Assembly (NCBI GenBank): GCA_027858345.1
Contig: JAQICX010000002.1
Location: 1-58,748, forward strand
DNA: 58,748 nucleotides
Source: Kiritimatiellia bacterium
GTDB lineage: Bacteria > Verrucomicrobiota > Kiritimatiellia > JAQICX01
Direction: 5' to 3'
In this document: piece by piece, positions 54,535 to 58,748 of the stretch
Layout: each line of letters begins with the position of its first letter
How positions within the stretch are numbered: the stretch's first letter is position 1
Notes under the pieces: generated by a model
Databases searched by the model: none
Told to the model about the DNA's origin: nothing
Seen by the model: only the letters and a program-made list of their open reading frames with translations
Made by a program: the position numbers and the translations under genes

Positions 54535-54740
54535 AGGCTGACATTGCCAGCAGTGGGAAGTAGGAAGTGATAAGTGTTAAGTTTCTCGTCCTACTTCGCT
54601 CTTCAACCTACGCTGGACGCTTCGCCCGTGGCGATGGTAGTCCTGCTGTCCAGTAGTCCCGTAGTCCAATATTAACCAAATGACTCAACAGCCATTAGAT
54701 TGTGGCTGAAAATAATTAAAAAAAACTTAAAGGGAAAAAA
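54535..54740. repeat. Spacer with dispersed repeats
   Basis: GAGGCTGACATTGCCAGCAG and AGTGGGAAGTAGGAAGTGATAAG follow the arnA stop, then TAGTCCTGCTGTCCAGTAGTCC. No terminator. Confidence 0.4.
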
Positions 54741-55058
54741 ATGTCAGAATTTAAAAATGTAACAATTGTAAAAGCTGCCAATGTCTATTCAGACGGCAAG
54801 GTAACAAGCAGAACAGTAATCTTTGAAGATGGAACAAAAAAGACACTTGGCATCATGTTGCCAGGCAACTATGAATTTGGAACAGCAGAAAAAGAGATAA
54901 TGGAAATCATGTCCGGCGAAATGGATATTCTATTACCAGGATGCTCTGATTGGCAGACAGTTGTCGGTCCTCAAACTTTTGAAGTTCCAGCAAACTCAAA
55001 ATTCAGTCTAAAAGTAAAAACAGTTTCAGACTACTGCTGCTCATACATCGCTCAGTAA
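54741..55058 (+). CDS. ppnP: Pyrimidine/purine nucleoside phosphorylase, PpnP/DUF1255
   Basis: 105 aa, a small cupin. [25 protein letters not shown] and [24 protein letters not shown] match PpnP, with ...[19 protein letters not shown] closing the barrel. Known members split nucleosides with phosphate. AAAGGG ribosome site, 66 bp before the next gene. No direct connection to arn genes is evident. Confidence 0.9.
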   Translation: MSEFKNVTIVKAANVYSDGKVTSRTVIFEDGTKKTLGIMLPGNYEFGTAEKEIMEIMSGEMDILLPGCSDWQTVVGPQTFEVPANSKFSLKVKTVSDYCCSYIAQ

Positions 55059-55123
55059 AACAAGAGACTTCTCCATGCTCTAGTATCTCTGTGCAAAAAC
55101 AAAAAAGTTAAAGGAAGCCCAAC

Positions 55124-56029
55124 ATGTCGGAAAGCATTACACACACAGCGGTCGTTGACGACTGCCTCAATTTTGTTTTAAACCAATCAGAAGAATTCTC
55201 TGGTGCTTTTTTCGAGGCTGCAGAAAAACTTAGACCATTTGCACAGCTTGGCGGAATTACCCGTCATGGCGACAAGCACAATCCAATGCTTTTGGAAAAA
55301 CTGAGAGAACAATACAAAAATGGTGAGTTTGACGACCACTGTCTTTCAAAACTTGCATTTGTAATTGGCTGGATGTCGCACAGAGCGGCCGATCGGCAGT
55401 TCAAACGCATATTCAGATCTGTTGATCCCGACTGCGAGTTTCGCCCAACCAACTGCTCGGTATATCATGATGCATATCTTTTCGGTGTTTCATATGACAA
55501 TGGAAACACATCTCCATACACTCCTGCAATACTGAACCCAGGCATGGAACCTGATGAAAACACAAAATTGGTTAATGTTGAAACGGTTGAGAAACTTTTT
55601 GACCAGATGTGGATTCGTATGCTGATACAAATGCACACTTTTATACCGGACGATGACGATATCGAGCCATGGCTTGATAACGTCTGCTCAAAACGTCAGA
55701 AAATCTATGTAGATCTAAACAGATATGCAGCAGCTTATGCAAATCCAGACAAGGATATGTACAAAAGATTCATCACAGACATAAATTTTTATGACGCCAA
55801 TGATAAACTTCTGGAAATTGCAGAAATTTTAAGACAGGATATAAATCAGAATAAATTTGAACTTGATGAACCTCAGAAAGTAGCTACCGAGCAATCTCAA
55901 TATGCACAGGCTCTCTCAAGAGCATTTAAGTACGTAAGAGCTGCAAACAGTTTCTTCAAATATGAAATTTCAATGGAAGAACTTGTTGAGATTCTAGACA
56001 TAGGAAAACCTGAGCTATCAAAGGTCTAA
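55124..56029 (+). CDS. Conserved helical protein with phospholipase C-like His/Asp pattern
   Basis: 301 aa, mostly alpha helix, no signal peptide. HTAVVDDCLNFV at the N-terminus, FAQLGGITRHGDKHNP and LAFVIGWMSHRAADRQFK resemble the zinc-binding helices of the zinc-dependent phospholipase C fold (GW.sH..AD). More His and Asp occur in CSVYHDAYLF and MLIQMHTFIPDDDD, so several metal ligands are possible. Family not certain. AAAGGAAG ribosome site. Adjacent to ppnP; function unknown. Confidence 0.55.
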   Translation: MSESITHTAVVDDCLNFVLNQSEEFSGAFFEAAEKLRPFAQLGGITRHGDKHNPMLLEKLREQYKNGEFDDHCLSKLAFVIGWMSHRAADRQFKRIFRSVDPDCEFRPTNCSVYHDAYLFGVSYDNGNTSPYTPAILNPGMEPDENTKLVNVETVEKLFDQMWIRMLIQMHTFIPDDDDIEPWLDNVCSKRQKIYVDLNRYAAAYANPDKDMYKRFITDINFYDANDKLLEIAEILRQDINQNKFELDEPQKVATEQSQYAQALSRAFKYVRAANSFFKYEISMEELVEILDIGKPELSKV

Positions 56030-56064
56030 TTTTGCTCCCCCCACCAATTTAGAGAAAGAGCAAA

Positions 56065-56178
56065 ATGAAAATAGTAATATTAGAACCGTTGGCAATATCC
56101 GATGAGGTTTTGAATAAATATATCACACAATTTACCGTTGCTGGTCATGAAGAGTCAAGTCCTGAAATGGTAAATTGA
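56065..56178 (+). pseudogene. Truncated 2-hydroxyacid dehydrogenase (first 37 codons)
   Basis: ATG 56065 (GAGAAAGAG site) reads MKIVILEPLAISDEVLNKYI and TVAGHEESSPEMVN before TGA. The start resembles D-2-hydroxyacid dehydrogenases. The frame ends 6 bp before a MITE family A left end (56185), so insertion plus deletion probably removed the remaining ~280 codons. Too short for the ORF track. Confidence 0.55.
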
Positions 56179-56660
56179 TTTGCTCTCAATTTTTCGGTTG
56201 TAGATTCTTTATTCTATTAGCCACGGATAAACTTAGGGCGGCGTAGCCGCAACCAAAAGAATATTAACCACGGAAGACACCGAAAACACGGAAAATGTAA
56301 GAGTTTTGAACCACGAAAGGCACGAAAAACACGAAAATCGCTTTGCTCAAAAAGAATGCATCGCCATTGAAACTTTTGTTCTATTGCTTTTATAGAAAAA
56401 AGCAATAGTGCCAAAAGTTTATGGAACGATGCATGTTAGCAACTCTGATTACAGATGGCTAGCTCTGCTAGTCCCGTATGCGGGAAGCGGTAGCATGTAG
56501 CCACGGGTGTAAACCCGTGGAGATAAAATACAAGCAACGCTTGTACCTGCTCAGGGCAGTGTATGCCGTAATGAAATGAAGGCAAAACAGAAAAGTTGGA
56601 CACCGGTCTTTCCTTATATAAGGCGTTGCAAACAAAGATGTTATAAAGTCCATTAAAAAT
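56179..56660. repeat. Graveyard of dispersed repeats beginning with a MITE left end
   Basis: CTCAATTTTTCGGTTG (56185-56200) is a family A left end with no right end found. It is followed by TTAGCCACGGATAAAC, ACCACGAAAGGCACGAAAAAC-type tracts, a long hairpin (56356-56434), and CCACGGGT-GTAA-ACCCGTGG (56501-56520, a perfect 8-bp stem closed by a GNRA-type tetraloop). No gene; minus-strand ORFs are repeat-derived. Confidence 0.6.
56356..56434. repeat. 79-nt long hairpin
   Basis: ATGCATCG...AAACTTTTG...CTATTGCTTTT on the left pairs with AAAAGCAATAG...CAAAAGTTT...CGATGCAT on the right around ATAG-like loop bases; ~28 paired bases in three uninterrupted helices separated by small bulges. Either a hairpin repeat or a structured RNA. 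Confidence 0.6.
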
Positions 56661-56700
56661 AATCGACCATAAAAAACAAGAAGTTGAAGGGTTGTAGTAC
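56661..56700. repeat. 40-bp dispersed repeat, copy 2
   Basis: Identical over 40 bp to 11490-11529. Confidence 0.8.
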
Positions 56701-56759
56701 AAAGGACACAAAGGGCGGAGATAGGAAGAATGGGACATATGGGACTTATGGGACCAATG

Positions 56760-56992
56760 TTGATTGCATCAGGGATATTCGTTACTATTGGTTTGCAGAT
56801 GGATATCCAATTACCTATGGGGCTAGCAACACTTTAAAGATAAGTACTAAAGAAGCTGGCACAGAAATCAGATGTATGGTCAAAGCTGTTGGTGCATGCA
56901 GCATGCCGGAAGGTGTGAGTGCGGAGAATGTTGAGTTGTTTAAGATGATTGCGCATGAGCTGGCGGCTGGCAGAGCCAGCAGTGCTAAGTGA
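56760..56992 (+). pseudogene. Ig-like domain fragment of a large surface protein
   Basis: In the frame of the track's 56684-56992 ORF, RYYWFADGYPITYGASNTLK and TKEAGTEIRCMVKAVG have the 'Y.W..dG.pI.ga...tL.i......g..i.C.V' pattern of bacterial Ig-like or PKD-like domains. The preceding residues come from GGGACATATGGGACTTATGG repeat sequence, and the end AAGRASSAK from a GCTGGCAGAGCCAGC hairpin. A remnant of a larger gene embedded in repeats. Confidence 0.4.
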
Positions 56993-57462
56993 TAAGTAGG
57001 AAGTGATAAGTTTTCCGCGCCGAGGCGACGCGGCTAGGTGAGGAATGAGCTTCCGCTCATGTTGTTATGCCGAGCTGGAGCTCGGCGTTCCCAGAAGATG
57101 AACCAACGAATAAGCGTTTCAAGGAATCTCCCGCGCCGGGGCGACGCGGCTACAGCGTGGAAAGTGCAGTTTTAAGGTATATTGGATAATCAGCCCTGTA
57201 GCCGAGAGTGAAGGAAATGGGCTCGGGGGATTGAAGTTTTAGAATGTCCAACATCAGCCTTCGCCATTCCGGACTTCGGTGCGACAGGGCAGAAGACTGG
57301 CAATGCTAAACGGCTATCGTTTTTGGTGCCGTCGTTTTTCCATCCGTCCTATTAGTCCCGTAGGTCCTATCGTGAAGAATGGGAGATATGGGATTAATGT
57401 GGTGACTGCGTCACCGAAGGATGATAGACTGTTCTTGCTGACCTTAAATTTATTCACTTTTT
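56993..57462. repeat. Repeat-rich intergenic region
   Basis: AGTGATAAGTAGGAAGTGATAAG, CCGCGCCGAGGCGACGCGG, GAGCTTCCGCTC and CCGAGCTGGAGCTCGG hairpins, a CTACAG/CTGTAG unit (57130-57228) and GCCTTCGCCATTCCGGACTTCGG (57257). The 73-aa ORF is not accepted. Confidence 0.55.
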
Positions 57463-57693
57463 CCTTAACTTTTCGGTTGGAGATAAATTTGTGCGTTTGA
57501 GCCAACAAAATCAGACATTGATTCTTCGAAGGTTTCGTTTCTTGGAGATAAAATGGAAAAATGTTTTTCGGCGGTCAGCGACCGCCGCTACAGTATGAAA
57601 CGTGCAGTTTAACGGTTGATTGCAAAATTAAGCACCTGTAGCGTCGGTCGATGACCGATGGATATGCCGTCATACAATGATTCAAAAAAAAAC
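57463..57693. mobile_element. MITE family A copy with decayed right end
   Basis: CCTTAACTTTTCGGTTG (57463-57479), GTGCGTTTGAGCCAACAAAAT and the CTACAG/CTGTAG unit (57569-57662) are in family order. The right end is eroded to GATTCAAAAAAAAACC. A further half-end (CCTCAATTTTTCAGGTG) follows at 57693. Confidence 0.6.
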
Positions 57694-57715
57694 CTCAATT
57701 TTTCAGGTGAAATTT

Positions 57716-57744
57716 TTGCAGTTGAATTTTTTGAGAGATAATGT
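57716..57744 (+). promoter_or_regulatory. rpe promoter, TTGCAG-N15-GATAAT or N17-TAATGT
   Basis: TTGCAG (57716-57721) with GATAAT at 57737-57742 (15 bp) or TAATGT at 57739-57744 (17 bp), ~40 bp before the rpe ATG. GATAATGTTATC is also a small palindrome. Confidence 0.45.
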
Positions 57745-57783
57745 TATCATAGTAAGTTAATTAATTTTAAGGAAGAATCTATA

Positions 57784-58473
57784 ATGAAAACATATATATT
57801 ACCATCTTTGCTTGCGGCAGATTTTGGAAATCTTGCAGGTGGAGCAGTTTTAGCAGAGAAGAGTGGGGCAGATGAATTACATCTTGATATTATGGATGGT
57901 CATTTTGTGCCAAACATAAGCATGGGGCCTGATGTTGTTCAGATGTCAACAAACACGATTTCTATACCACGCAATGTTCATCTTATGTTGACTTATCCAG
58001 ACAAATATGTTGAAAAATTTGCAGATGCCGGTGCATCTTCAATTCAGATTCATGTTGAAGCAGATTGCGATATAAAAGCTTGTCTGGAAGATATTAATCA
58101 ACGAGGTATTAAATCGGGGATAACAATTAATCCTGATACAGCTGCAGATGCAGTGTTTGAGTATTTGCCATTGGTTGATGAGGTTCTTTGTATGTCGGTT
58201 CATCCAGGATATGGTGGACAGTCATTTATGCCAAACGTTTTGCCAAAATTGAAAGCAATTAGGCTTAAGGCAAATGAGCTTGGACTGGATGATCTTAGAA
58301 TAATGGTTGACGGTGGAATTAATAGGGAAACGGCAGTTGAGTGTGCAAGAATGGGGGCAAATGCATTTGTTGCGGGGACATTTCTTTTTAAGTCAGATGA
58401 TATGGCTGAAGAGATTGAAAATTTAAGAAAATCTACAGAGTTAGATTATGGGAAAGGTTTACTCACTACGTAA
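57784..58473 (+). CDS. rpe: Ribulose-phosphate 3-epimerase
   Basis: 229-aa TIM barrel. ILPSLLAADFGNL, ELHLDIMDGHFVPNISMGPD (metal-binding His, Asp), NVHLMLTYPDKYVEKFADAG, CMSVHPGYGGQSF and IMVDGGINRETA are the full set of Rpe motifs. It interconverts ribulose 5-phosphate and xylulose 5-phosphate. AAGGAAGAATCTATA ribosome site. Partner of rpiB at 27 kb in the pentose phosphate pathway. Confidence 0.95.
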   Translation: MKTYILPSLLAADFGNLAGGAVLAEKSGADELHLDIMDGHFVPNISMGPDVVQMSTNTISIPRNVHLMLTYPDKYVEKFADAGASSIQIHVEADCDIKACLEDINQRGIKSGITINPDTAADAVFEYLPLVDEVLCMSVHPGYGGQSFMPNVLPKLKAIRLKANELGLDDLRIMVDGGINRETAVECARMGANAFVAGTFLFKSDDMAEEIENLRKSTELDYGKGLLTT

Positions 58474-58748
58474 GCACTTCGTTAAAAACTGTAAATGGTG
58501 AATAGTAAATTGTAAATGGTAAAATACAGGAATTTGCTACGCTCATGTTCTGACTATGTCCGTGCCGGGGCGACACGGCTACAGTGTGAAAATTGCAGTT
58601 TAACCGTTGATTTTTAAATGAGCACTGTAGCCTAGAGCATTGAACAAATGAAACGCTGTAAAGATTTTATTCGAGGACGACGTTGGGCTTAAAAAAAAAT
58701 CAAGTAATAGCAGGCCTATTGCGTATTTTTTTGAAAGATTCAACGGAA
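58474..58748. repeat. Terminal repeat-rich segment
   Basis: TAAATGGTGAATAGTAAATTGTAAATGG tandem words (58489-58522), then CCGGGGCGACACGG and a CTACAG/CTGTAG unit (58561-58632). No gene up to the window edge. Confidence 0.5.

Noticed and set aside
1-58748. CRISPR array
   Set aside because: No regularly spaced identical repeats with unique spacers; all repeats found are dispersed or short tandem words.

Overview
The window looks like a chromosomal segment of a low-GC (roughly 35-40 % by eye) Gram-negative bacterium, most likely from the PVC superphylum, with Lentisphaerota or a close relative as my best guess. Reasons: lipid A genes (an LpxL-like acyltransferase and arnB/arnC/arnA), a PF12831-type FAD oxidoreductase, a GEVED-domain secreted protein, glycan-degradation genes (GH78 rhamnosidase, two secreted hydrolases, uxaA/uxaB) and intergenic spaces packed with palindromic dispersed repeats. 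This assignment is inference; no rRNA gene is present.

Layout. 1-3.6 kb: end of a type III restriction locus (3' part of a RhuM gene overlapping res) plus a decayed DUF1016 fragment. 3.6-5.4 kb: a MITE-like element, then a four-gene unit of HTH regulator, nucleotidyltransferase and two small membrane proteins. 5.4-9.0 kb: a MITE with target-site duplication, a scar that fuses the start of a sugar isomerase gene to the end of a Gfo/Idh/MocA gene, an intact FAD oxidoreductase, a ferredoxin and a secreted TIM-barrel hydrolase-like protein. 9.0-15.3 kb: a possible Fur-type box, two tandem paralogous small exported proteins, a TPR-YidD fusion whose first codons contain an intrinsic terminator, a TPR/membrane protein and a 956-aa GT-C-like membrane protein. 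15.6-21 kb: a hypothetical protein, a zinc ribbon, an ABC transporter, a serine hydrolase, a cupin and a hydrolase remnant. 21.5-28 kb: GH78 rhamnosidase, coiled-coil envelope protein, small lipoprotein, solute-binding lipoprotein and rpiB. 28-33 kb: a large BvgS/EvgS-type hybrid kinase frameshifted inside its receiver domain. 33-36.4 kb: tRNA-Pro, tRNA-Lys, lpxL-like, comF and an rRNA methyltransferase. 37-47 kb: GEVED protein, uxaB-uxaA, CPBP-like membrane protein and a large secreted hydrolase. 47-58.7 kb: rsmB, tRNA-Phe, arnB-arnC-arnA, ppnP, an unknown helical protein, a graveyard of truncated genes and repeats, and rpe.

How the genes fit together. uxaB and uxaA form an altronate step of galacturonate catabolism behind a strong promoter with a 10-bp-arm palindrome; GH78 and the secreted hydrolases fit growth on pectin or rhamnogalacturonan-type glycans; rpiB and rpe serve the pentose phosphate pathway. 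lpxL-like and arnBCA point to lipid A assembly and L-Ara4N modification, although arnD, arnT and arnE/F are not in the window.

The strongest non-gene signal is a family of non-coding mobile elements with ends like CCTTAATTTTTCGGTTG. Four copies are flanked by exact 7-bp direct repeats (GGTGTAA, GAAGAAC, TTACCCT, AATCATT), as expected for target-site duplications. A second dispersed unit (CTACAG...TTGCAGTTTAAC...CTGTAG with palindromic flanks) occurs inside and outside these elements. Vegetative promoters share a TTGCAA -35 box. No CRISPR array, prophage or intact transposase was found.
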